From: Actinomycetes bacterium
GTDB taxonomy: Bacteria > Actinomycetota > Acidimicrobiia > Acidimicrobiales > Palsa-688
DNA: 10,025 nt
Direction: 5' to 3'
Assembly: GCA_021827225.1 (NCBI GenBank)
Contig: JAKAXG010000097.1
Coordinates: forward strand, 1 to 10,025
The translations under genes and the position numbers were made by a program. This document shows positions 1 to 5,753 of the stretch, one piece after another (positions within the stretch are counted from its first letter, which is position 1; each line of letters starts with the position of its first letter). The notes beneath the pieces were generated by a model. The model was not told the origin of the DNA. It saw only the letters and a program-made list of their open reading frames with translations, and did not search any database.

Positions 1-40
1 GACGAGGAGCGCCCCACCGGCCCCCGGCACCGACAGGTTG

Positions 41-2473
41 ATGGAACAGCTTCCGGGCTGGGTGCTGTCCTTCGCCGGCTTCGATCCGGCCGGGGAGAGG
101 ACCCGGGAGGCGCTGCTGACGGTAGGCAACGGCTTCATGGCGGCTCGGGGAGCGATGACCCACGTCCGACCCGACGCCGTCCACTACCCGGCGGCCTACG
201 CGGCGGGCGTGTACAACCGGCTCACCTCGGTGGTGGAGGGGCGGGTGCGACAGGACGAGTCGATCGTCAACATCCCCAACTGGCTGGCGCTCACCTACAG
301 CTTCGACGGCGGGGAGTGGTTCGCCAACGGGGTGGGAGGCCTCGAGGATCACGACGTGAGCCTGGATCTGCGCCACCCCCTTCTGACCCGTCAGGCGGTG
401 GCGGTGGACAGCGCGGGCAGGCGCACCCTGCTCAGGGAGCGCCGGCTGGTCTCCATGGAGACGATGCACCTGGCCGCCATCGAGATCCGGCTGCAGCCGC
501 TGAACTGGTCCGGTCGCCTGGCGGTGCGCTCGGTGGTGGACGGCAGGGTGACCAACAGCAACGTTGCTGCTTACCGGCTACTGGCCGCCGGGCACCTGAA
601 GGTCACAGAGGTCGTTCACGACGGGGCGGTCGCCGCTCTGGTCGCCGAGACGATCCAGTCCCGGACCCGGATCGCGGTGGCGGCGCGCACGTGCGTGCGG
701 TCCGCGGCGGCAGCGACCGGTCCTGCCGGTCAGACGATGGACGACGCCGGACTCGTCGGGCAGGAGTTCGCCGTGGAGGCCACCCGCGGGCAGGAGATCG
801 TCGTGGAGAAGACCGTCGGGGTCGTGACCTCCCGCGACGCCGCCGTATCGGAGCCCCTGGCCGAGGCGATGGACATCGCCCGCAACGCACCGGGGTTCGC
901 GCAGGTGCTGGCCGCGCACGCCCGGGCGTGGGACGACCTCTGGCAGCAGTTCGGTATCGACCTGGGCGGTGACGGCGCTGCCGGTGAGGAGAGCCTGGCT
1001 GTGCGGCTGCATCTGGTCCACCTCTTGCAGACCCTGTCTCAGCACAGCACCCTTCTCGACGTCGGCGTCCCGGCCCGGGGTCTGCACGGCGAGGCCTACC
1101 GGGGGCACGTCTTCTGGGACGAGCTGTTCGTGTTCCCCCTGCTGAACCTGCGCCTCCCGCAACTGACCCGGTCCCTGCTCCTCTACCGTTGGCGACGTCT
1201 GCCCCGGGCCCGCCGGCGGGCCGCGGAGCTGGGCTGCCGGGGCGCGTTGTTCCCGTGGCAGAGCGGCTCCGACGGACGGGAGGAGACGCCGGCGGAGTTC
1301 TTCAATCCCCGCTCGGGTCGGTGGATGCCTGACAACTCCCGGCGTCAGTACCACGTCAACGCCGCGATCGCCTACAACGTCTGGCAGCACTGGCAGGTGA
1401 CCGGGGACCTGGGGTTCCTGGTCCGCCACGGCGCCGAGTTGCTGGTCGAGTCGGCCCGGTTCTTCGCCTGCCTCGCCACCCCCGATCCCGGCACCGGCCG
1501 CTACCACCTCCGCCGGGTCATGGGCCCCGACGAGTTCCACGACGGCTACCCGGACCGGCCGGGCGAGGGGGTGGACAACAACGCCTACCTCAACGTGATG
1601 GCGTCGTGGGCTCTGGCCCGGGCGGCCGACGTCCACGAGATGATCGGCCCCAGCCTCGGCCGCGAGCTGTGGGACCGACTGGCGCTGGACGACGACGAGA
1701 TGGCTCTCTGGGACCGGGTCGGGCGCGGACTGCGGGTGCCGTTCCTGGGCAACGGCCTGATCGCCCAGTTCGACGGATACGACGAGCTCCTGGAGCTGGA
1801 CTGGCGTTCCTACAGGGAGCGCTACGGCGACATCGGCCGGCTCGACCTGATCCTGGAGGCGGAAGGCGATTCGGTCACCCGCTACAAGGTGTCCAAGCAG
1901 GCTGACACCCTCATGCTCTTCTACCTGTTCCCGGCCGAGGAGCTCACCGCGCTGCTCGACAGGATGGGATATGAGTTCGACCCCCAATCGATTCCCGCCA
2001 CTGTCGACTACTACCTCGCCCGGACCAGCCACGGCTCGACCCTCAGCCGGGTCGCCCACTCCTGGGTCCTGGCCCGGACGGACCGCACGAGGTCCTGGCG
2101 GCTGCTCCGCCAGGCGCTCGTCGCCGACCTCTCCGACGACGGGGGCACCACCGATCGCGGCATCCACCTCGGGGCCATGGCCGGGACCATCGACCTGCTG
2201 GAACGCTGCTACACCGGCCTGGACACCCACGGGGGAGCACTCCGCTTCAACCCGCTGCTCCCTGACGAACTGGCCCACCTCAGCCTCGTGCTGCGCTACC
2301 GCAACCACATCCTCAGCGTCTATGTCGACCACGACGAGTTGAGGGTGGCTTCCGCCCCCGGCCCCGCCGGGCCGATAACTGTCGTGGCCGGCGGGCATCG
2401 CCGCGTGTTTCGTCCCGGCGAGTCAGCGACGTTCAGCCTGGTGCCGAAGCGAGCCCGCCGCCCTGCGGGGTGA
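41..2473 (+). CDS. Glycoside hydrolase family 65 protein (kojibiose/trehalose/maltose phosphorylase type)
   Basis: GH65 enzymes mostly cleave alpha-linked glucose disaccharides with phosphate, giving beta-glucose 1-phosphate and glucose in the cytoplasm; a few are hydrolases. Visible from the ATG at 41: an N-terminal motif TVGNGFMAARGA (about residues 27-38), a substrate-pocket motif GHVFWDELF (W359, D360), PWQSGSDGREE, the general-acid motif MGPDEFH with E498, KQAD (K619-Q620) and the loop SHGSTLS (about 663-669), which contacts phosphate in characterised family members. A short beta-rich C-terminal domain follows (about 690-810). The length of 810 residues fits a stand-alone GH65. The phosphate-loop motif favours a phosphorylase; the sugar substrate cannot be read from sequence. 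There is no convincing ribosome binding site before 41 (TTG at 38 is an alternative). The frame is open to base 2, so the protein could continue upstream, for example as a fusion to a beta-phosphoglucomutase domain, as known in some actinobacteria. Confidence 0.9.
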   Translation: MEQLPGWVLSFAGFDPAGERTREALLTVGNGFMAARGAMTHVRPDAVHYPAAYAAGVYNRLTSVVEGRVRQDESIVNIPNWLALTYSFDGGEWFANGVGGLEDHDVSLDLRHPLLTRQAVAVDSAGRRTLLRERRLVSMETMHLAAIEIRLQPLNWSGRLAVRSVVDGRVTNSNVAAYRLLAAGHLKVTEVVHDGAVAALVAETIQSRTRIAVAARTCVRSAAAATGPAGQTMDDAGLVGQEFAVEATRGQEIVVEKTVGVVTSRDAAVSEPLAEAMDIARNAPGFAQVLAAHARAWDDLWQQFGIDLGGDGAAGEESLAVRLHLVHLLQTLSQHSTLLDVGVPARGLHGEAYRGHVFWDELFVFPLLNLRLPQLTRSLLLYRWRRLPRARRRAAELGCRGALFPWQSGSDGREETPAEFFNPRSGRWMPDNSRRQYHVNAAIAYNVWQHWQVTGDLGFLVRHGAELLVESARFFACLATPDPGTGRYHLRRVMGPDEFHDGYPDRPGEGVDNNAYLNVMASWALARAADVHEMIGPSLGRELWDRLALDDDEMALWDRVGRGLRVPFLGNGLIAQFDGYDELLELDWRSYRERYGDIGRLDLILEAEGDSVTRYKVSKQADTLMLFYLFPAEELTALLDRMGYEFDPQSIPATVDYYLARTSHGSTLSRVAHSWVLARTDRTRSWRLLRQALVADLSDDGGTTDRGIHLGAMAGTIDLLERCYTGLDTHGGALRFNPLLPDELAHLSLVLRYRNHILSVYVDHDELRVASAPGPAGPITVVAGGHRRVFRPGESATFSLVPKRARRPAG

Positions 2474-2485
2474 CGGCCCATTTTT
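2457..2485 (+). terminator. Possible intrinsic terminator overlapping the GH65 stop codon
   Basis: GCCG (2457-2460) can pair with CGGC (2474-2477), and inside it CCC (2461-2463) with GGG around a TGC loop, leaving a small bulge on the 3' side. The hairpin is followed by CCA and five T residues (2481-2485). The stop codon TGA lies in the bulge. The stem is short and interrupted, so this is a weak call. Confidence 0.35.
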
Positions 2486-2585
2486 CCCGTCCGGTCCTCG
2501 ACACGGCGGTGCCAACGGGACAGACTGGTGGAACGGGCCGGGCGAGATCCCGGTCGAGCCCACGGCGTGGGGCAGGGGGGTGGGT

Positions 2586-3392
2586 GTGCGTTCAGCCGTA
2601 GACGTGGCGAGCAGGTCGGGCCGTCAGCCGGGTGCGGCGGCGGCCGAGGTGGCCCGGCTCGACCGGCGGGGGACGATCGTGTCGGTGAACCGGGAATGGA
2701 CCAGGTTCTGCGTGGCCAACGGCGGCGAGCCGGAGCGCTGCGGCCCCGGCCGGTCCTACCTGGACGTCTGTCTCGAGGCGGCCGACGACGGTTCCCTCGC
2801 CGTGGCCGACGCCATACGGTCGGCGGTGAAAGGCGACCTGGTGCCTCCCACGACCCTGGCCATCGCCTGTGACAGTCCCGGCGAGCCCCGCTGGTACGAC
2901 CTGGCCGTCTATCCCCGGGTGGACGACGCCGGCGTGGTCCTGGGAGCCAACGTGGTTCTCTGGCGGGTGGGCGGCCCGGCGGAGGCGCCGGTACCCGACG
3001 GCGGGGTGCTGCCGCTTCTCCGGGAGGCGGCCCGGGCCATCGACCAGCTGTGGCGACAGGCGACCGCCGAACGGCCGACCGCCGAACGGCCGCCCGTGTC
3101 GGCCATCCAGCTGGGTGAGGCCAGCCAGGGCGTGCACCGGGCGCTCATCGCTCTGAGCGGGACGGCCCTGGGGTCCGACACGGGGGCGCCGGCCGCCCGG
3201 CCGGACCACCTGGTGCTCACCTCCAGCGCGCTGGACGAGGCCATCCAGCACCTGACCCGGTCCAGCCTGGCCCTGCACGGGGCCGCCAAGCGGGCCTCCG
3301 AGCCGATGCTGGCCGGCTACGTGGACTCCGCCATCTCCGACCTGGACCGGGCCCTCCAGGATCTGCGCCGTATAGCCTTTCGACGCAGCTGA
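2586..3392 (+). CDS. PAS-domain protein with helical C-terminal region, no known output domain
   Basis: This is a predicted soluble sensor or adaptor protein. Residues about 20-128 form a PAS fold of the kind seen at the front of bacterial signalling proteins: VNREWTRFCVANGG, then GRSYLDVC, a helix with I..AVKGD, then CDSPGEPRWYDLAVYPR and a closing strand (GANVVLWRV). The remaining ~140 residues are Ala/Leu/Arg-rich and predicted helical, with a TAERPTAERP linker. I recognise no histidine kinase, GGDEF, EAL, helix-turn-helix or phosphatase signature there. I chose GTG 2586 because AGGGGG at 2574-2579 sits 6 nt before it; GTG 2580 in the same frame touches that G-run and would have no spacing. 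It stands alone, about 110 bp after the GH65 gene, so a functional link to it is unproven. It could transmit a signal through protein-protein contacts of the helical part. Confidence 0.75.
   Translation: MRSAVDVASRSGRQPGAAAAEVARLDRRGTIVSVNREWTRFCVANGGEPERCGPGRSYLDVCLEAADDGSLAVADAIRSAVKGDLVPPTTLAIACDSPGEPRWYDLAVYPRVDDAGVVLGANVVLWRVGGPAEAPVPDGGVLPLLREAARAIDQLWRQATAERPTAERPPVSAIQLGEASQGVHRALIALSGTALGSDTGAPAARPDHLVLTSSALDEAIQHLTRSSLALHGAAKRASEPMLAGYVDSAISDLDRALQDLRRIAFRRS
3063..3092 (+). repeat. Tandem 15-bp duplication in the PAS gene
   Basis: Two perfect adjacent copies of ACCGCCGAACGGCCG (3063-3077 and 3078-3092) encode TAERP twice. The length is a multiple of three, so the frame is kept. It lies in the linker between the PAS domain and the helical C-terminal region, where length changes are likely tolerated. 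Confidence 0.9.
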
Positions 3393-3500
3393 CAGGTAGC
3401 CCACACGCGGCTGACCCGCAGCGACAACGGGACCTTGGGCTCTAAGAAGACGGGCCCGGGCAGGGGACGATGAGGCCGGTGCCGGCGGCAGCCGTCACGT

Positions 3501-3517
3501 TAGGAGGTACGGGGTTG
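3501..3517 (+). promoter_or_regulatory. Strong ribosome binding site deciding a TTG start
   Basis: TAGGAGG at 3501-3507 is close to the perfect anti-16S sequence and lies 7 nt before TTG at 3515-3517. The in-frame ATG at 3470 has no comparable site and would add 15 residues upstream of the conserved domain. Confidence 0.8.
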
Positions 3518-3928
3518 CACGTTGAGCCCTCCGCAGGGGAGATCCCGGAGGCCGAGTGCTGGGAGAAGCTGCGCGGCGCCTCCGTCGGGCGCCTGGCGCT
3601 CTCCGCCCGGGCCCTCCCCGTGATCATCCCGGTCCGCTACGTCATCGACGGCACCACCGTCGTCGCCTGCATGGGCTCCGACGCCCCCTTCGGGGCGGTC
3701 GTCGACGACGTGGTGGCAGCGTTCTCGGTGGAGTCCATCGACGGCGCCACGGGATCGGGTTGGTGCGTGCACGTGCAGGGCGTCGTGCGCACGGTGCCGA
3801 CCTCCGGGTCACAGGCGTGTCCGCCGGACGGCGGGCGGTTGTTGCGCCTGGAGCCGGCGGCGGTGGTGGGCCGGCGCCTGACGCTGCCCCAGCCGACGGC
3901 TCCGGGCGAGCCGGTCGCCGTCGGCTGA
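3515..3928 (+). CDS. Pyridoxamine 5'-phosphate oxidase-like FMN-binding split-barrel protein
   Basis: This is a small cytoplasmic flavin-binding protein of 137 residues. The block AECWEKLRGASVGRLALS, then PVIIPVRYVIDGTTVV, a central ASDAP-like turn, a strand FSVESIDG and SGWCVHVQGVVRTV follow the usual order of Pfam Pyridox_ox_2 type proteins ('ECWELLR..RVGRLA', 'P.I.PVNYVVDG', 'SGWSV.V.G.A'). Members typically bind FMN, heme or F420; most have no defined substrate, and they are not the vitamin B6 enzyme PdxH. The TTG start at 3515 is chosen because of TAGGAGG 7 nt upstream. The gene is convergent with the SDR gene, 25 bp away. It reads as a general redox or cofactor-binding protein, with specific function unknown. 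Confidence 0.8.
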   Translation: MHVEPSAGEIPEAECWEKLRGASVGRLALSARALPVIIPVRYVIDGTTVVACMGSDAPFGAVVDDVVAAFSVESIDGATGSGWCVHVQGVVRTVPTSGSQACPPDGGRLLRLEPAAVVGRRLTLPQPTAPGEPVAVG

Positions 3929-3944
3929 CCCGGGGCGAGCCGGC
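3910..3944. terminator. Inverted repeat between convergent genes, possible bidirectional terminator
   Basis: GCCGGTCGCC (3910-3919) is complementary to GGCGAGCCGGC (3934-3944) apart from one bulged G, giving a 10-bp stem around a 14-nt loop that contains the TGA of the FMN-binding gene. It lies at the junction of two genes transcribed toward each other. There is no T-tract on either side, so termination activity is inferred from position and stem strength only. Confidence 0.35.
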
Positions 3945-3953
3945 CTCTGCCGT

Positions 3954-4703
3954 TCACTCCTTGTCCCGGTGGACCAGCCACACCCGGGCCTGAGCCCGCG
4001 GCCGCACCACCACCTGGTCGATGTCGACGTGGCTGGGCCGGGTGGCGGCGAAGGCGACCACGTCGGCGATGTCGGCTGCGCTGAGCGGCTTCAGCCCCTC
4101 GTACACGGCGTCGGCCCGGTCCTGGTCGCCGCCGAAGCGGACCAGCGAGAACTCGGTCTCGACCATTCCCGGGTCGATCTCGGTCACCCGGACGGGCTGG
4201 CCGTTGAGCTCGATGCGCAGCACGTCGTTGACCGCCCGGGCGGCGTGCTTGGCGGCGTTGTAGCCGGCGCCGCCGGCGTAGGGCTCGAACGCCGCCACCG
4301 AGCCGATGTTGATCACGTGGCCGTCGCCGGAGGCGACCAGGCGCGGCAGCAGGGCCCGGGTCATGCGCATGAGACCCATGACGTTGGTCTCGTACATCGT
4401 CCGCCACCTGGCGTCGTCGGCGTCGGCGATGCGGTCGGCGCCGAGGGCCCCGCCGGCGTTGTTCACCAGCAGCCGGCAGTCGTCACCCACCTGCTCGCAG
4501 AAGCGGTCGACCGACTGCTGATCGGTGACGTCCAGGGCCGCCGCCCGGGCCCCGGCGCCGATCTCTTGCGCCAGCGCGGCGATGCGGTCCTCCCTCCTGG
4601 CTCCGAGCACCACCTCGAAGCCCTCAACGGCCAGCCGCCGGGCGGTGGCCGCGCCGATCCCGCTCGATGCTCCGGTCACCACGGCGATACCTCGTGCACT
4701 CAT
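3954..4703 (-). CDS. Short-chain dehydrogenase/reductase, YdfG-like (3-hydroxy acid dehydrogenase type)
   Basis: This is a classical NAD(P)-dependent SDR of 249 residues. The Rossmann motif TGASSGIG is at 10-17, GARRED at 35-40 has basic residues that usually favour NADP(H), LDVT is at 57-60, NNAG at 81-84, the structural N is at 107 and the catalytic S135-Y148-K152 set is present (YNAAK). The tail DPGMVETEFSLVRFGGD, VYEG..PLSAADIADVV and RPSHVDIDQVVVRP matches the YdfG group, whose members oxidise 3-hydroxy acids or serine or reduce malonic semialdehyde. ATG 4703 is chosen because homology begins there; the upstream in-frame ATG at 4766 would add 21 low-complexity residues running through an inverted repeat. 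There is no good ribosome binding site, but TAGCCT lies 7 nt before the ATG. The exact substrate is unknown. Confidence 0.9.
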   Translation of the reverse strand: MSARGIAVVTGASSGIGAATARRLAVEGFEVVLGARREDRIAALAQEIGAGARAAALDVTDQQSVDRFCEQVGDDCRLLVNNAGGALGADRIADADDARWRTMYETNVMGLMRMTRALLPRLVASGDGHVINIGSVAAFEPYAGGAGYNAAKHAARAVNDVLRIELNGQPVRVTEIDPGMVETEFSLVRFGGDQDRADAVYEGLKPLSAADIADVVAFAATRPSHVDIDQVVVRPRAQARVWLVHRDKE

Positions 4704-4710
4704 GGCCCCG

Positions 4711-4716
4711 AGGCTA
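4711..4716 (-). promoter_or_regulatory. Candidate -10 element for a leaderless SDR transcript
   Basis: Read on the minus strand, TAGCCT (a TANNNT match) ends 7 nt before the ATG at 4703. Transcription would then begin at or next to the start codon, which would explain the absence of a Shine-Dalgarno sequence. There is no clear -35 box; the position 17 nt upstream falls in the GACCGGTCC repeat element. Confidence 0.4.
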
Positions 4717-4724
4717 CGGACAAA

Positions 4725-4765
4725 TGGGAAAGGACCGGTCCCCCCCGAGACCGGTCCTCTTCCCA
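4725..4765. promoter_or_regulatory. Paired GACCGGTCC element / long inverted repeat upstream of the SDR gene
   Basis: GACCGGTCC occurs twice at 4733-4741 and 4749-4757, a period of 16 bp, and each copy contains the palindrome GACCGGTC. The wider stretch is also an inverted repeat: TGGGAAAGGACCGGTC (4725-4740) against GACCGGTCCTCTTCCCA (4749-4765), with one extra base in the right arm and an 8-nt spacer. If the SDR transcript is leaderless, the element covers its -35 region and would be an operator. If transcription starts further upstream, it would be a strong hairpin in the 5' UTR. Confidence 0.5.
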
Positions 4766-4872
4766 CCCCTGTTGGTTAGCGGTACCCCGGGCTGCGACGT
4801 GACTGCATTTCAACTACGACCTGAGTGCGTTGTCGAGGTACGCCCAGGATCGTAGGGACCGGATCCCGCCAG

Positions 4873-4898
4873 GGAAATGGCCCATAGTGGGCATTTCC
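4873..4898. repeat. Imperfect inverted repeat
   Basis: GGAAATGGCCCA (4873-4884) pairs with TGGGCATTTCC (4888-4898) apart from one extra G in the left arm, around the loop TAG. There is no T-tract on either strand, so it is not an obvious terminator. It lies about 100 bp upstream of the YceI-like gene. Confidence 0.5.
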
Positions 4899-4913
4899 GC
4901 AGGACCAACCGGG

Positions 4914-4948
4914 CTAGACCACCCGGGGCGAACAGATCTGTCTAGACC
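4914..4948. promoter_or_regulatory. CTAGACC direct repeats flanking a 10-bp palindrome
   Basis: CTAGACC is repeated at 4914-4920 and 4942-4948 (28-bp period), and the perfect palindrome ACAGATCTGT (4932-4941) abuts the second copy. The position 50-90 bp upstream of the YceI-like gene fits a transcription-factor binding region. No regulator family is assigned. Confidence 0.35.
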
Positions 4949-4987
4949 GGCCCGCAGGGCGCTTGGCGATTTGGGGAGTTTCGGGGG

Positions 4988-4993
4988 GATACT
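4988..4993 (+). promoter_or_regulatory. Candidate -10 element of the YceI-like gene
   Basis: GATACT lies 6 nt before GTG 5000, at a distance expected for a leaderless start. TTGGCG at 4963-4968 is a possible -35 with a long 19-nt spacer. GGGAGGG (4994-5000) touches the GTG and so cannot serve it as a ribosome binding site, though it could serve an alternative GTG at 5012. Confidence 0.35.
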
Positions 4994-4999
4994 GGGAGG

Positions 5000-5743
5000 G
5001 TGCCCATCGACGTGGACCGGCCGCCGGCACCTACCCGGACGCGCAAGGCGGCCAAGACCTATCCCCTGAAGTGGGTGCTGGTCGGCCTGGCGGTGGTCGC
5101 CGCCCTGTTGATCGGTGGCCCGTACTTCTTCTTCAACGTCATCGAGTCCAAGACGCCCAGCCGCCTCCAGCTGCCGGCGGCCACCGGGGCCAGCGCCGCG
5201 CCGATCGTGCCCGGGCCGGTGAGCGGCACCTGGAAGGTCGGGCCGGGGTCGCTGGCCGGCTACCGGGTGCACGAAGTCCTGCTGGGCCAGTCCCACACCG
5301 CCGTCGGCCGCACGTCCAAGGTGACCGGCGGCCTGGTGATCTCCGGTACCGAGATCACCGCCGCCGACTTCACCGTCGACATGGCCAGCGTCCGCTCCGA
5401 CACCCGCTCACGGGACGCCCAGTTCAACGGGTTCATCATGCAGACCTACAACTACCCGCACGGCTCGTTCCGCCTGACCTCGCCGATCCAGCTGGGGTCG
5501 GTGCCGGCCGTGGGCCAGAGGATCTCCGTCCCGGCCACCGGGGACCTCAACCTGCGGGGGGTCACCCGGCCGGTCACGTTCACCCTCAACGCCGAGCGGC
5601 TCCAGGGGGCCATCGACGTCAACGCGGAGATACCGATCACCTACTCGCTGTGGCACATCCCCAACCCCAGCTTCGCGGTAGCGGAGCTGGGCAAGACCGG
5701 CGTCATCGAGGTCCTCCTGCACCTGGTACCCGCCTCGGCCTAA
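5000..5743 (+). CDS. Membrane-anchored YceI-family protein
   Basis: YceI-like proteins are lipocalin-type beta-barrels that bind isoprenoid or other lipidic molecules, usually in the periplasm or outside the membrane. The 247-residue product has a short basic cytoplasmic N-terminus, one membrane segment (about residues 24-46, WVLVGLAVVAALLIGG and aromatics), a low-complexity linker (50-75) and a YceI domain (about 76-244). Domain hallmarks are GTWKVGPGSLAGYRVHE, the central VDMASVRSDTRSRDAQFNGFI (split here by family convention into the strand and the SRD turn) and GDLNLRGVTRPVTF. No cleavage site is evident, so it is probably anchored with the barrel outside. GTG 5000 and GTG 5012 are both possible starts. 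It is followed after 10 bp by the amidase gene, so the two may be co-expressed. Ligand unknown. Confidence 0.88.
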   Translation: MPIDVDRPPAPTRTRKAAKTYPLKWVLVGLAVVAALLIGGPYFFFNVIESKTPSRLQLPAATGASAAPIVPGPVSGTWKVGPGSLAGYRVHEVLLGQSHTAVGRTSKVTGGLVISGTEITAADFTVDMASVRSDTRSRDAQFNGFIMQTYNYPHGSFRLTSPIQLGSVPAVGQRISVPATGDLNLRGVTRPVTFTLNAERLQGAIDVNAEIPITYSLWHIPNPSFAVAELGKTGVIEVLLHLVPASA

Positions 5744-5746
5744 GTT
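5741..5746 (+). promoter_or_regulatory. Candidate -10 element for a leaderless amidase transcript
   Basis: TAAGTT, which includes the TAA stop of the YceI-like gene, matches TANNNT and ends 7 nt before ATG 5754. No Shine-Dalgarno sequence precedes the ATG. No -35 box is recognisable, and read-through from the upstream gene is an equally good explanation of expression. Confidence 0.3.
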
Positions 5747-5753
5747 CGTCGGC

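Larger units (their letters stand above)
4704..4999. other. Divergent intergenic region between SDR and YceI-like genes
   Basis: I find no credible ORF in these 296 bp; the open frames on both strands run as antisense or shadow frames into the neighbours. From left to right it holds a TANNNT element, the GACCGGTCC pair, an imperfect hairpin with arms 4873-4884 and 4888-4898 (3-nt loop, one bulged G), two copies of CTAGACC at 4914-4920 and 4942-4948, the 10-bp palindrome ACAGATCTGT at 4932-4941, and a candidate -10 GATACT at 4988-4993. This density of symmetry suggests regulated promoters for both genes. Confidence 0.5.

Noticed and set aside
578..2398. 606-codon open frame on the minus strand opposite GH65
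   Set aside because: The translation is low-complexity and Val/Gly/Pro/Gln-rich with no family motifs; it is a shadow of the GH65 gene caused by high GC.
3969..4802. Plus-strand open frame opposite the SDR gene
   Set aside because: The minus strand shows every SDR motif in order, so the plus frame is an antisense shadow.
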